Origin: an uncultured Agathobaculum sp.
GTDB lineage: Bacteria > Bacillota > Clostridia > Oscillospirales > Butyricicoccaceae
NCBI GenBank assembly: GCA_934504345.1
Contig: CAKSVR010000023.1
Span: forward strand, 1 to 35,016
Length of the DNA: 35,016 bases
Reading direction: 5' to 3'
The first letter of the stretch is position 1. Every line of letters starts with the position of its first letter. Position numbers and translations under genes: made by a program. Of the stretch, positions 8,336-16,633 are shown piece after piece. The notes under the pieces were generated by a model, which ran no database searches, had not been told where the DNA came from, and saw only the letters and a program-made list of their open reading frames with translations.

Positions 8336-9730
8336 ATGACTTCCGAACAGCTTTTTTACGACAAAAAGACCGGCTTTGACCGTCTGACCGACGAGGACAA
8401 GCAGGGCATTCAGACCTACGCCGAGGGCTACAAGAAGTTCCTCGACGAGAGCAAGACCGAGCGCGATGCTGTGCTGGAGATCGCCCGCATGGCCGAAAGC
8501 CGCGGCTTCCGCGCGTGGACGCGCGACGACACGCTGCGCCCGGGCGACAAGATCTACCGCATCAACCGCCACAAGGGCATCATGCTGGCTGTTATTGGCG
8601 AAAAGAGCCTCGCCGAGGGCGTGCGCCTGACCGCCGCGCACCTTGATGCGCCGCGTGTTGACATTCGCACCGTGCCGCTGTACGAGGACAACGGCATGGC
8701 GTTCTTCAAGACCCACTACTACGGCGGCATCAAGAAGTACCAGTGGACGGCCATTCCGCTCGAGCTGCGCGGCGTTGTCTGCGTGTGCGAGACCGGCGAG
8801 GTCAAGCGCGTACAGGTGCGCGTGGGCGACAAGCCGACCGACCCGAAATTCGTTATCACCGACCTGCTCCCGCACCTTGCAACCGAGCAGATGACACGCA
8901 AGGCAACTGAGGTCATCAAGGGCGAGGGCCTGAACATCCTCGTTGGCTCTGTTCCGAGCGAAACCGTGGACGAAAAGTGCAGCGAGAAGATCAAGCTCGC
9001 CATCATGGAGCACCTCAACCGCGAATACGGCATGACCGAGGCGGATTTCCTCTCTGCCGAGCTGTGCTGTGTCCCGGCGTTTGGCGCCTGCGACATCGGT
9101 TTTGACCGCTCGTTCGTCGGCGCTTACGGCCATGATGACCGCGTTTGCTCGTATCCGGCGGCGACCTCGCTGTTCGACCTGACCGAAACCCCGTCCCACA
9201 CGGGCGTATGCCTGCTGGTGGACAAGGAGGAGATCGGTTCGGACGGCGTGACCGGTATGCAGTCCCGCGCGTTCGATACCTTTATGGCCGACCTCTGCCG
9301 CGCACAGGATGTGCTGCTCGACGAGTGCTTCGAAAACTCGGTCTGCCTGTCGGCGGATGTCTGCAACGCCTTTGACCCGAACTATCCGGAGGTTTCCGAA
9401 AAGCGCAACGATGCCCGCGCAAACTGCGGCTTTGCGCTCGTCAAGTACACCGGCGCACGCGGCAAGTCCGGCACTTCGGATGCAACCGCCGAGCTGATGG
9501 CGCGTATCCGCTGTATCTTTGACAAGGCGGGCGTTATCTGGCAGACCGGCCAGCTCGGCAAGGTCGATCAGGGCGGCGGCGGCACGGTCGCGATGTACCT
9601 CGCCAACCGCAACATCGATACCGTGGATGCGGGCGTTCCGGTGCTCTCCATGCACGCGCCGTTCGAGTGCATCGCCAAGCTCGATCTGTATATGGCCTAC
9701 AAGGGCTTCGGTGCGTTCTACAAGGACTAA
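8336..9730 (+). CDS. M18-family aminopeptidase
   Basis: This is a dinuclear-zinc aminopeptidase of the M18 family (relatives: yeast aminopeptidase I, bacterial ApeA/ApeB), which removes N-terminal residues, often acidic ones, in the cytoplasm. Metal and catalytic motifs are visible: TAAHLDAPR (His102), DKEEIGSDG (residues 296-304, with the Glu pair 298-299), YGHDDR and, near the C-terminus, the last zinc His in SMHAPFECI. At 464 residues it has the usual length. AAAGGAG lies 9 nt before ATG 8336; the reading frame extends upstream into coaE but without a site. It is followed by pyrC after 15 nt. Confidence 0.94.
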   Translation: MTSEQLFYDKKTGFDRLTDEDKQGIQTYAEGYKKFLDESKTERDAVLEIARMAESRGFRAWTRDDTLRPGDKIYRINRHKGIMLAVIGEKSLAEGVRLTAAHLDAPRVDIRTVPLYEDNGMAFFKTHYYGGIKKYQWTAIPLELRGVVCVCETGEVKRVQVRVGDKPTDPKFVITDLLPHLATEQMTRKATEVIKGEGLNILVGSVPSETVDEKCSEKIKLAIMEHLNREYGMTEADFLSAELCCVPAFGACDIGFDRSFVGAYGHDDRVCSYPAATSLFDLTETPSHTGVCLLVDKEEIGSDGVTGMQSRAFDTFMADLCRAQDVLLDECFENSVCLSADVCNAFDPNYPEVSEKRNDARANCGFALVKYTGARGKSGTSDATAELMARIRCIFDKAGVIWQTGQLGKVDQGGGGTVAMYLANRNIDTVDAGVPVLSMHAPFECIAKLDLYMAYKGFGAFYKD

Positions 9731-9745
9731 AACGGAGGTTTTTCC

Positions 9746-11011
9746 ATGCTGTTGATTCAAAACGGACGGGTCCTCGACCCGTATACACAGGTAAACGCGC
9801 CGCGTGATGTGCTGATCGGTGACGACGGCATCATCGTGCAGGTGGCCGAGCGCATTGCTGCGCCCGCAGGCTGTACGGTATACGATGCCGGCGGGCTGAC
9901 GGTATCTCCCGGCTTTGTGGACGGCCATGTACACTTCCGCGATCCGGGTCAGACCCAGAAGGAGGACGTGCTGACCGGTGCGGCGGCAGCGGCGGCAGGC
10001 GGCTACGCAACGGTGATCTGCATGGCGAACACCGTGCCGACCTGCGACACGCCCGAGATCATCCGCTATGTTGCCGACAAGGCCAAGAACTGCCCGGTGC
10101 AGGTTTTACAGGCGGGCTCTGTCACCAAGGGACTGAAAGGGCAGGAGCTGACCGACTTTGATGCACTGCTCGAAGCGGGCGCGCCGTGCCTGACCGACGA
10201 TGGCATCAACCTGACGAGTGCGGCACTGTGCCGCACCGCCATGGTCGAGGCCGCCAAGCGCGGCACGCTGCTCTCATTCCACGAGGAGGAGCCCTCGCTC
10301 GTGCCTTCTCCGGGCGTGAACTACGGCTCGGAAGCCGCTGAGCACTTCGGCGTGCCCGGCGCGATGGCCAGCGCGGAATCCGCGATGATCGGCCGCGACA
10401 TTGCGCTCGCGCTCGATACCGGCGCACGGGTGCTGTTCCAGCACGTTTCGTCCGCGCAGTCTGTCGCGCTCATTCGAGCGGGCAAGGCGCTGGGCGCACA
10501 CATTTACGCAGAGGTCACGCCGCATCACCTGTCGCTGACCGAGGATGATGTACCCGCCCACGGCACTTACGCCCGCATGAATCCGCCGCTCCGCAAGGAG
10601 GCTGACCGTCAGGCGCTCATCGCCGCGCTGGCGGACGGCACGATCGATATGGTAGCGACCGATCACGCACCGCATACCGCCGAAGAAAAGGCCCGCGAGT
10701 TCGCGAAAGCGCCGTCCGGCATCACCGGACTGGAAACCGCATTCTCGGTGTGCAATACTTACCTCGTTAAGACCGGAAAGCTCACGCCGATGCAGCTCGT
10801 GGACCGCATGAGCAAAGCACCTGCCGAAATCTACGGCCTGACCGGCCGTGCCGTGCAGCAGGGCAATTTCGCCCGTCTGGTGCTGCTGGACTGGGATACG
10901 GAGAAAGTATACGAAACGTATAAATCGAAGGGAATCAACACTCCGTATACCGGAAAGCCGCTTGTCGGTTCGCCGAGAGCAATCGTTACGGGCAGCACCG
11001 TTACAGAGTGA
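9746..11011 (+). CDS. pyrC: Dihydroorotase, class I
   Basis: Dihydroorotase cyclises carbamoyl-aspartate to dihydroorotate in pyrimidine synthesis. The 421-residue amidohydrolase has the N-terminal beta cap (LLIQNGRVLDP), the first metal motif PGFVDGHVHFRDPG (55-68), a mid-barrel Lys/His region, and VATDHAPHT with Asp306, then a C-terminal beta segment (GNFARLVLLDW). The length of 421, rather than about 345, fits the class I, Gram-positive type. GGAGG precedes the ATG. The other pyr genes are not adjacent, although a uracil permease lies 9 kb away. It converges on rnr across a shared terminator. Confidence 0.95.
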   Translation: MLLIQNGRVLDPYTQVNAPRDVLIGDDGIIVQVAERIAAPAGCTVYDAGGLTVSPGFVDGHVHFRDPGQTQKEDVLTGAAAAAAGGYATVICMANTVPTCDTPEIIRYVADKAKNCPVQVLQAGSVTKGLKGQELTDFDALLEAGAPCLTDDGINLTSAALCRTAMVEAAKRGTLLSFHEEEPSLVPSPGVNYGSEAAEHFGVPGAMASAESAMIGRDIALALDTGARVLFQHVSSAQSVALIRAGKALGAHIYAEVTPHHLSLTEDDVPAHGTYARMNPPLRKEADRQALIAALADGTIDMVATDHAPHTAEEKAREFAKAPSGITGLETAFSVCNTYLVKTGKLTPMQLVDRMSKAPAEIYGLTGRAVQQGNFARLVLLDWDTEKVYETYKSKGINTPYTGKPLVGSPRAIVTGSTVTE

Positions 11012-11015
11012 AGAT

Positions 11016-11036
11016 TGGAGAGTGCAGAGTGGAGAG
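11016..11036 (+). repeat. Short 7-bp tandem repeat after pyrC
   Basis: Three units of TGGAGAG/TGCAGAG lie head to tail directly after the pyrC stop. The run is small and may be chance. The rest of 11037-11142 shows only a weak hairpin around GGAATGA...TCATTTC. Confidence 0.35.
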
Positions 11037-11142
11037 AACGGAATGATTTGCGGTCATTTCATTCTGCGGGAGGCAATTCGCGTACACCGGACGGAAAATG
11101 CAGAAAAAACTCCGCATCTCGCTAACGCACAGCAGAACAGCA

Positions 11143-11178
11143 AAAAAGGGAGAAGCCCAGCCGGGCTTCTCCCTTTTT
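11143..11178. terminator. Bidirectional terminator between pyrC and rnr
   Basis: A 16-bp perfect stem (AAAAAGGGAGAAGCCC and its complement) with an AGCC loop has an A-tract on one side and a T-tract on the other. It therefore serves both convergent genes. Confidence 0.93.
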
Positions 11179-11180
11179 CG

Positions 11181-13454
11181 TTATCTTCTCTTGCGTGTGG
11201 GCGGCTTTTTCCCCTTGCCGGGTCGGCCGCCGCGGCCCTTGCCGCTGTGACGGCGGCGCTCGGCGCGATTGCCGCGCGGTATGCGGTCGGTGTCCTCGCG
11301 GCGGGCCGGACGGTCGAGCTTGTCCGATACCGGCAGAGAGCCCTCCGCGGGCGCAAAGTCGATCTGGCCGGTGGTGTCGCTCGCGGCGATCAGCTTGACA
11401 CGGATGGGCGTGCCGATGGTGAAGCGCTTGCCGGTGTGGCGGCCTACCAGCGCCATGTGCTCCTCGTCGTACTGGTAGAAGTCGCCGGCCATCAGCTCGG
11501 CGCGGATGAGGCCCTCACAGCCGTTCTCGAGCGCAACGAACACGCCGAACGACTGCACGCCGGAAACCTCGCCGTCGAACTCCTCACCGATGAACTGCTG
11601 CATATACGCCGCGATGAACAGCTTGTCAATGTCGCGTTCGCAGTTGTCCGCCGCCTGTTCGCGGTTAGTGGACTGGTTCGCGGCCTCTTCGCACATATTT
11701 TCGTCTGCGGCGGTAAATTCCTCACCGGTGAGCGCCTTTTGCAGCATCCGATGCGCGATGAGATCGGGATAGCGGCGGATAGGAGAGGTAAAGTGCAGGT
11801 AGAACTTGGCCTTCAGACCGTAGTGGCCGATGCATTCATCCGCATAGCGGGCACGCGCCAGCGAACGCAGCAGCAGTGTCGGCAGAACGCGCTGTTTCGG
11901 GTCGTTCTTCGCGCCGCGCAGCACAGTCTGGAACTGGGCGGTGTCCTCGGGCTTGGACGGGTCGATGCGGTAGCCGAACGGCCGTGCGAACGAGGCGAAC
12001 ACGCGCAGCTTGTCCGGATCGGGGTTCTCATGGACACGGTAAACGGTCGGGTGCTCACGCTTGCACATGAACTCGGCAACCGCCTCATTGGCCTGAAGCA
12101 TGAACTCCTCGATGAGCTTTTCGCTCTCGCCGCGTTCCCGGAAACGGATCTCGACCGGCTTGCCGGTTTCGTCCACACGGATCTCGGTCTCCGGGATGTC
12201 GAGCTCGAGCGCACCGCGCTCGATGCGGCGCTTGTACAGCGCGTGGGCGAGGCCATTCATCTTCTCGGCGGTTTCGACCAGAAATGCGTATTCCTCGCGC
12301 AGACCCTTGTCGCCCGCAAGGATTTTGTTGACCTTGTTGTACGTCATGCGCGCCTTGGAGCGGATAACGGACTTGGCGAACCTCGCGCCGTAGCGGCGGC
12401 CGTCCTTATCGACCTCCATCAGCGCGGAGAACGCCAGACGATCGACATTCGGATTGAGCGAGCAGATACCGTTGGACAGGGCAAACGGCAGCATCGGCAC
12501 AACATGACCGGGGAAGTACACCGACGTACCGCGGCGGAACGCCTCGGCATCGAGCGGAGAATCCGGGGTAACATAGTGGCTGACATCCGCGATGTGAACG
12601 CCGAGCAGATAATGGCCGTTTTCCAGCTTTTCGAGCGAAACGGCATCGTCGAAGTCCTTGGCATCGTCGCCGTCGATGGTGAAAATGAGCTTGTCGCGCA
12701 GGTCGAGCCGCTCTCCGGCGGTGCTGAGGTCGATCTCCTGCGGGATGGCGAGCGCCTGCTCGAGCACCTCGTTCGGGAATACATCATACACGCCGTTTTC
12801 GTGCAGGACAGCGGCGATGGCGGCCTGCATCGTGCCGCTTTCGCCCAGATCGGCGCGGACAACGCCCTGCGGCATAAACTGCTCATCGCCGTAGTGAGAA
12901 ACCGAAACGGCAACGCAGTCACCGACCGAGGCTTCGCCGAGGTCGTGCTTGTCCACGGCGATCTCAGGGTATTTCTTCGAGGTCGGCTGCACGAAGAATG
13001 CCTTGCCGCGCTGCACGAGTTCGCCGGTGAGCTCCTTGTCGGCGCGTTTCAGCACGCGGATGACCGTGGCCTCTCTGCGGCCGCGGTTGTTCTTGCGCTC
13101 GGTGACCTTGACGAGCACGCGGTCGCCGTGCCATGCGCCGCCCGAGGCATTCGGCGGGATGAACAGGTCGTCCGGCTTGGCTTCGCCCTCGGCGTAATCC
13201 GGCGCGACAAACGCGAAAGCACGTTCGGTCGCAAGGTAAGTGCCTGCCGCGCAGCCGTAGTGTGAGGAAACCGCAAAGCGGTTTTTCTTGTTCTTCATCA
13301 CCTTGCCGTCCGCGATGAGCGCATCGAGTGCATTTTTCAGGTCGTTCCTGCCCGTTTCGGGCATCTCGCGCCGGATGTCCTCGATGCGGCACGGATGCTG
13401 CAATACCTCGAGCAGTTTGGCTTCGAGTTCGGTATCGATTTCTTTATTTTTCAT
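11181..13454 (-). CDS. rnr: Ribonuclease R
   Basis: RNase R is a processive 3'-5' exoribonuclease that degrades structured RNA and helps trans-translation. The 757-residue protein has an N-terminal winged-helix/cold-shock region (about 20-200), the RNB catalytic domain beginning IDGDDAKDFDDAVSLE (about 260) with the metal-binding Asp cluster, the RPFGYRI and HFTSPIRRYPDL blocks, an S1 domain near 600-690 (FDGEVSGVQSFGVFVALENG) and a Lys/Arg/Gly-rich tail. I choose ATG 13454 because GGAGGGG lies 6 nt upstream; an upstream in-frame ATG at 13496 lacks one. It has its own promoter (13562-13590). Confidence 0.96.
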   Translation of the reverse strand: MKNKEIDTELEAKLLEVLQHPCRIEDIRREMPETGRNDLKNALDALIADGKVMKNKKNRFAVSSHYGCAAGTYLATERAFAFVAPDYAEGEAKPDDLFIPPNASGGAWHGDRVLVKVTERKNNRGRREATVIRVLKRADKELTGELVQRGKAFFVQPTSKKYPEIAVDKHDLGEASVGDCVAVSVSHYGDEQFMPQGVVRADLGESGTMQAAIAAVLHENGVYDVFPNEVLEQALAIPQEIDLSTAGERLDLRDKLIFTIDGDDAKDFDDAVSLEKLENGHYLLGVHIADVSHYVTPDSPLDAEAFRRGTSVYFPGHVVPMLPFALSNGICSLNPNVDRLAFSALMEVDKDGRRYGARFAKSVIRSKARMTYNKVNKILAGDKGLREEYAFLVETAEKMNGLAHALYKRRIERGALELDIPETEIRVDETGKPVEIRFRERGESEKLIEEFMLQANEAVAEFMCKREHPTVYRVHENPDPDKLRVFASFARPFGYRIDPSKPEDTAQFQTVLRGAKNDPKQRVLPTLLLRSLARARYADECIGHYGLKAKFYLHFTSPIRRYPDLIAHRMLQKALTGEEFTAADENMCEEAANQSTNREQAADNCERDIDKLFIAAYMQQFIGEEFDGEVSGVQSFGVFVALENGCEGLIRAELMAGDFYQYDEEHMALVGRHTGKRFTIGTPIRVKLIAASDTTGQIDFAPAEGSLPVSDKLDRPARREDTDRIPRGNRAERRRHSGKGRGGRPGKGKKPPTRKRR

Positions 13455-13561
13455 ATTCGCCCCTCCAATCTTTGACTTTTGGCGAAAAATATCCATTCTA
13501 AATCATAAACCGTAGGGCAGCCCGTCCTGCGGCATTTGACGTAAAGCGTATATTCGTTACT

Positions 13562-13590
13562 ATTATACCATCTTCGCGAAACATTGAAAA
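13562..13590 (-). promoter_or_regulatory. Promoter of rnr
   Basis: On the minus strand, TTTTCA (13585-13590) and a perfect TATAAT (13562-13567) are separated by 17 bp. The roughly 100-nt leader contains a small GC hairpin (CCGTAGG/CCTGCGG, about 13510-13532). Confidence 0.75.
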
Positions 13591-13653
13591 GCCAAAACCA
13601 AGTAAACCCATACCGGCACGCAAAAATGTACGAAATGTGCCGGACACCGATAA

Positions 13654-13682
13654 TTGACGGAAACCGACAGGTATGGTAGGAT
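13654..13682 (+). promoter_or_regulatory. Promoter of the dehydrogenase-thiolase operon
   Basis: TTGACG (13654-13659) and TAGGAT (13677-13682) with a 17-bp spacer lie 30 nt before the ATG at 13712. Confidence 0.65.
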
Positions 13683-13711
13683 ATTATTATCAAGAAACGG
13701 AGGGGATTTGC

Positions 13712-14467
13712 ATGAAAGCACTCATCACGGGTGCATCTTCGGGGCTGGGACGCGAGATGGCGCGGCTGCTGGCGGCGCGCGGCTACGAGCTCATCCTGTG
13801 TGCCCGCAGAGAGGAGCGCCTGCGCGCGCTGGCGGCGGAGCTGCCGGTGCCGTGCCGTGTCATCGCGGCGGATGTGTCGGACGAGCGGGAGTGCCGGCTG
13901 CTGTACGAGGCCGTGCAGAGCGAGGATCTCGAGGTCGTCATCAACAACGCGGGCTTCGGCCTGTTCGGTGAGTTCGTCACCGCCGACTTGGAGGAAGAGC
14001 TGCGGATGATCGACACCAACGTGCGGGCAGTCCACATCCTCACCAAGCTGGCGGTGCGCGATTTCGTGCAGAGAGGACGGGGCTACATCCTCAACGTTTC
14101 CTCCTCGGCGGGCTTTCTGCCGGGGCCGCTGATGGCAACGTACTACGCCACGAAAAACTACGTTCTGCGCCTGACCGAAGCGCTGCGCGAAGAGCTGCGC
14201 CGTGCGGGCAGTCCGGTGCGCGTATGCGCGCTGTGTCCGGGCCCGGTGGATACCGAGTTCAACAAGGTTGCAGGCGTGCGGTTCTCGCTCTCCGGCCTGT
14301 CGGCAGAGCGTGTCGCACGAGCGGCCATCGACGGCCTGTTCGCGGGCAAAGCGGTTGTCGTTCCGGGCGCGGCGATGAAAGCCATGACACTGGCGCGGCA
14401 TTTCGCGCCGGACAGCATCCTTGCCCGCATCACCTACCATTTTCAGCACAAGAAGGGCGCAAAATGA
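13712..14467 (+). CDS. Short-chain dehydrogenase/reductase (DltE/YqjQ-like)
   Basis: This 251-residue classical SDR has the NAD(P)-binding TGASSGLG at 6-13, an NNAGFG motif, the catalytic Ser in NVSSSAG, and Y144-x-x-x-K148 in TYYATK. The CARREER segment after beta-2 carries Arg residues that commonly select NADP. It resembles the DltE-like oxidoreductases of Firmicutes; the substrate is unknown. GGAGGGG precedes ATG 13712, while an upstream GTG at 13673 lies within the promoter. The stop overlaps the next ATG (ATGA), so the two genes are coupled. Confidence 0.9.
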   Translation: MKALITGASSGLGREMARLLAARGYELILCARREERLRALAAELPVPCRVIAADVSDERECRLLYEAVQSEDLEVVINNAGFGLFGEFVTADLEEELRMIDTNVRAVHILTKLAVRDFVQRGRGYILNVSSSAGFLPGPLMATYYATKNYVLRLTEALREELRRAGSPVRVCALCPGPVDTEFNKVAGVRFSLSGLSAERVARAAIDGLFAGKAVVVPGAAMKAMTLARHFAPDSILARITYHFQHKKGAK

Positions 14468-15264
14468 CAGCAAAAGAGATAAAAAGAACGCTGCAAAGTG
14501 AATTTGTCCGCACACTCCGGAAACCGTTCGTGGATGCGGTAAAGGAATACGGACTGGTAAAAGCAGGGGACAAGGTCGCGGTGTGCATCTCAGGCGGCAA
14601 GGATTCCATGCTGCTGGCGCTGCTGTTGCAGGATTTGCAGCACACCGTGGATTTCGAGCTCGTGTTCCTCGCGATGGACCCCGGCTATGCGCCGGAGGGC
14701 CGCCGCCACTTGGAGGAGAACGCCGGGCGGCTGGATATTCCGCTGGAGATCTTCGACACGGACGTTCTGCGTGTCGCGGGCGCGCATTCCGCCGAGCATC
14801 CGTGCTTTTTGTGTGCGAAGATGCGCCGCGGCTATCTGTACACGGAGGCACAAAAGCGCGGCTGCAGCAAGATCGCGCTCGGCCACCACTATGACGATGC
14901 CATTGGCACGGTGCTGATGGGACTCATCTACGGCGGTCAGGTGCAGGCTATGCTGCCGCGTGTCAAGGCGAAGAATTACGCAGGCATGGAGCTCATCCGC
15001 CCGCTGTATTTCATCCGGGAACAGAGTGTCCTCGACTGGGCGGAATACTGCGGGCTGACGTTCCTGCCGTGCGACTGTCCGGCGAAAAAGCTGGAGAACG
15101 ACACCAAGCGGGCGGAGATCAAGCAGCTCATCGCCTCGCTGGCGGCGCAGAATCCGCAGATTGAAGCAAATATCTTCAACGCGGTCAAGAATGTCGATAC
15201 GGCCAAGCTGCTCGGCTGGCGCGACAAGGACGGAAAGCATAATTTCCTCGATGGGTTCGAGTAA
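14464..15264 (+). CDS. ttcA: TtcA-family tRNA 2-thiolation ATPase
   Basis: This N-type PP-loop ATPase of 266 residues carries SGGKDS (43-48), which activates the tRNA base. A central CFLC (Cys114, Cys117) with a later CDC (Cys203/Cys205) matches the three-cysteine pattern that holds the [4Fe-4S] cluster in TtcA-type 2-thiocytidine synthases. The block GHHYDDAIGTVLM is also typical. The likely target is C32 of tRNAs, but related TtuA/TtcA branches thiolate other positions, so the symbol is provisional. The ATG overlaps the dehydrogenase stop. The stop TAA forms part of the TAAA duplicated by a miniature element that starts at 15266. Confidence 0.85.
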   Translation: MTAKEIKRTLQSEFVRTLRKPFVDAVKEYGLVKAGDKVAVCISGGKDSMLLALLLQDLQHTVDFELVFLAMDPGYAPEGRRHLEENAGRLDIPLEIFDTDVLRVAGAHSAEHPCFLCAKMRRGYLYTEAQKRGCSKIALGHHYDDAIGTVLMGLIYGGQVQAMLPRVKAKNYAGMELIRPLYFIREQSVLDWAEYCGLTFLPCDCPAKKLENDTKRAEIKQLIASLAAQNPQIEANIFNAVKNVDTAKLLGWRDKDGKHNFLDGFE

Positions 15265-15265
15265 A

Positions 15266-15426
15266 GGCAACACCGCACAATTAAAGCGGCGGTGCTTTGC
15301 GGAAATTTTGTGTCCTGACTTTGTTGCAGTTTCACGGTAATACATCAAGTATTACCGCAAAACTGTGCCTCGTCAGTACGCAAAATTTACTCGCAAATCA
15401 CTCTTGTTCAATTATGCGGTATTGCC
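15266..15426. mobile_element. Miniature inverted-repeat element, 161 bp, in the ttcA stop codon
   Basis: The ends are 17-bp inverted repeats, GGCAACACCGCACAATT (15266-15282) and the complement of GGCAATACCGCATAATT (15410-15426), with 2 mismatches. TAAA flanks both ends (15262-15265 and 15427-15430), a 4-bp target duplication that regenerates the ttcA stop. Inside, a second inverted pair surrounds the AAATTTTG...CAAAATTT arms, and a GGTAATAC/GTATTACC hairpin sits at the centre, so nearly the whole element can fold into one hairpin. There is no gene inside. It looks like a non-autonomous MITE; the parental IS is not recognised. Confidence 0.8.
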
Positions 15427-15435
15427 TAAACAAAA

Positions 15436-15464
15436 ACACGTTGGAACATGGTTCCAACGTGTTT
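15436..15464. terminator. Terminator hairpin, left copy (target duplication of element A)
   Basis: The CACGTTGGAAC/GTTCCAACGTG stem with an ATG loop and A/T tracts repeats exactly, over 29 nt, at 15723-15751. It terminates the ttcA side. Confidence 0.85.
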
Positions 15465-15722
15465 CAGTTTGTCAAAAAAGTAGGTATTGGACCAATTTTA
15501 TCATATCGCGCGGCAGCGCGCGTTAAATAGAATTTGCCGTGCAAATTCATAAAAAGGCAGGGCGTGTACCGCGCAGCGCGGCCAAGAAGCCGCGCAAGGA
15601 TAGCGCTGCCTTTTTATACCCTGAGAGGGAGAAAGTTTCTATACAGGAACTTTCGGACGACTTTGGAACGGCCTACGGTCCGTTCCTGCTTGTCGGCGAA
15701 AACGTGGTTTCGCGACAGCATG
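15465..15722 (-). mobile_element. Terminator-nested structured element, copy A (258 bp, inverted orientation)
   Basis: This is one of four related elements in the window, here reversed relative to the other three. The left end CAGTTTGTCAAAAAAG and the complemented right end CATGCTGTCGCGAAAC form imperfect terminal repeats. Internal hairpins include GCGCG/CGCGC, AATTTGC/GCAAATT, a GGCAG/CTGCC stem with A and T tracts, GAAAGTT/AACTTTC, GGAACGG/CCGTTCC and a GAAACC/GGTTTC stem. This copy carries the extra 36 bp in the loop of the GGCAG hairpin, which form their own GCGCGGC/GCCGCGC stem. It lies between convergent ttcA and ruvX and is flanked by exact copies of one terminator. Confidence 0.85.
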
Positions 15723-15755
15723 ACACGTTGGAACATGGTTCCAACGTGTTTTTTT
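15723..15755. terminator. Terminator hairpin, right copy (target duplication of element A)
   Basis: An exact repeat of the 29-nt hairpin at 15436-15464, now followed by a run of T on the plus strand. It lies just beyond the ruvX stop. Confidence 0.88.
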
Positions 15756-15758
15756 CTG

Positions 15759-16172
15759 TTATCTCCGCTTAAAATCCAGATAACCCTGCAAAATGAGGGT
15801 CGCGGCCACGGCATCGACGTTCTGGCGGTGCTTTTTCTCTTTTTTGCCGCTGCGGTGCAGGATCTCGTGTGCAGCAACCGTCGTGCGGCGCTCGTCCCAC
15901 AGGACAACGTGCAGACCGGTGCGCTCCTCGAGCGCTGCCGCCAGCTTTTCGCACTTCTCGGCGCGCGGGCCGATCGTACCGTCCATGTTCTTCGGGTGGC
16001 CGAGAACGATCTCCTCGATCTTATTATCCTCGATAAACTTTACCAGCTTGTCGAGCAGCTTGTTGTAATTCCACTCGTGGATGACGCTCGGCGAGCCTGC
16101 CAGAAACCCTGACGGGTCGGAAATGGAAAGCCCGGTGCGTGCATCTCCGTAATCAATGCCCAAAATCCGCAT
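15759..16172 (-). CDS. ruvX: Putative pre-16S rRNA nuclease YqgF/RuvX
   Basis: This 137-residue RNase H-fold protein starts MRILGIDYGDARTGLSISD, with the acidic residue in GIDYG. It continues with IVLGHPKNMDG, WDERRTT and an NVDAVAATLILQGYLD motif, all diagnostic of YqgF, which matures the 5' end of 16S rRNA and is essential in many bacteria. ATG 16172 follows AGAGGT; the frame is open 32 codons upstream but without a site. In many Firmicutes yqgF sits near alaS or DUF965; here it stands alone next to mobile elements. Confidence 0.93.
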   Translation of the reverse strand: MRILGIDYGDARTGLSISDPSGFLAGSPSVIHEWNYNKLLDKLVKFIEDNKIEEIVLGHPKNMDGTIGPRAEKCEKLAAALEERTGLHVVLWDERRTTVAAHEILHRSGKKEKKHRQNVDAVAATLILQGYLDFKRR

Positions 16173-16285
16173 AGTCGTACCTCTGTTTCTTGGGCAGTTT
16201 TTCGGAAACGGCTTCACTGCCCGCATTATTACCATGAGTATACCATAGAAACGCAAAAAAATCAGCACTTTTTCAGAAAAAATAC

Positions 16286-16314
16286 TTGACCGAAAATCGC
16301 CTCCATGCTATACT
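16286..16314 (+). promoter_or_regulatory. Promoter of the rpmG-secE-nusG-rplK-rplA operon
   Basis: TTGACC (16286-16291) and TATACT (16309-16314) with a 17-bp spacer form a strong sigma-A promoter. It drives a leader of about 145 nt before rpmG. Confidence 0.82.
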
Positions 16315-16368
16315 AAATACACCTATGCAGGTTCTTTTTTTGCGCCAATTTTTCGTGTGTCTGAAAAG

Positions 16369-16430
16369 TTGAAGCCGGAACGCTGCCAGAGGGAGGCAAT
16401 TAGCTTCAAGCCGTGCCACAGGGGTGCGGA
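16369..16430 (+). promoter_or_regulatory. Structured 5' leader of the rpmG operon
   Basis: TTGAAGC (16369-16375) pairs with GCTTCAA (16403-16409) and encloses a TGCC/GGCA hairpin. A second hairpin CCG...CGG follows (16411-16429), and CGGAACG occurs twice. The fold suggests a regulatory leader, but I do not recognise a known class. Confidence 0.4.
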
Positions 16431-16465
16431 ACGGAGCGAGATATTAAAAGGAGGTGCCGTTATCT

Positions 16466-16615
16466 ATGCGCGTAAAGATCACGCTGGCCTGCACCGAGTG
16501 CAAGCAGAGAAACTATGACACAATGAAGAACAAGAAGAATGATCCGGATCGTCTGGAAATGAACAAGTACTGCCGTTTCTGCCGGAAGCATACGCTTCAC
16601 CGCGAAACGAAGTAA
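16466..16615 (+). CDS. rpmG: 50S ribosomal protein L33
   Basis: This 49-residue protein begins MRVKITLACTECKQRNYDT. It has two CxxC pairs (Cys9/Cys12 and Cys36/Cys39), the zinc-binding C+ form of L33, and ends HTLHRETK. AAAGGAGG precedes the ATG. The position directly before secE and nusG is the classic bacterial order. Confidence 0.95.
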   Translation: MRVKITLACTECKQRNYDTMKNKKNDPDRLEMNKYCRFCRKHTLHRETK

Positions 16616-16633
16616 GGGAAAGGAAGTAGCTTA

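Noticed and set aside
8300..9934. Long minus-strand open frame opposite the M18 aminopeptidase gene
   Set aside because: It is an antisense shadow; the plus strand has clear zinc-peptidase motifs and a ribosome binding site.
10848..13265. Very long plus-strand open frame (about 805 codons) opposite rnr
   Set aside because: It mirrors the GC-rich codon pattern of rnr on the other strand, has no ribosome binding site and shows no recognisable domain. rnr explains the region.
15539..15722. Open frame inside element A reading VSIQELSDDFGTAYGPFLLVGE, also open in copies B and D
   Set aside because: It starts at GTG with no ribosome binding site, runs into the flanking terminator, and is broken by TAG in copy C. 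Changes in copy B alter amino acids but preserve stems. It is better explained by DNA or RNA structure than by a protein.
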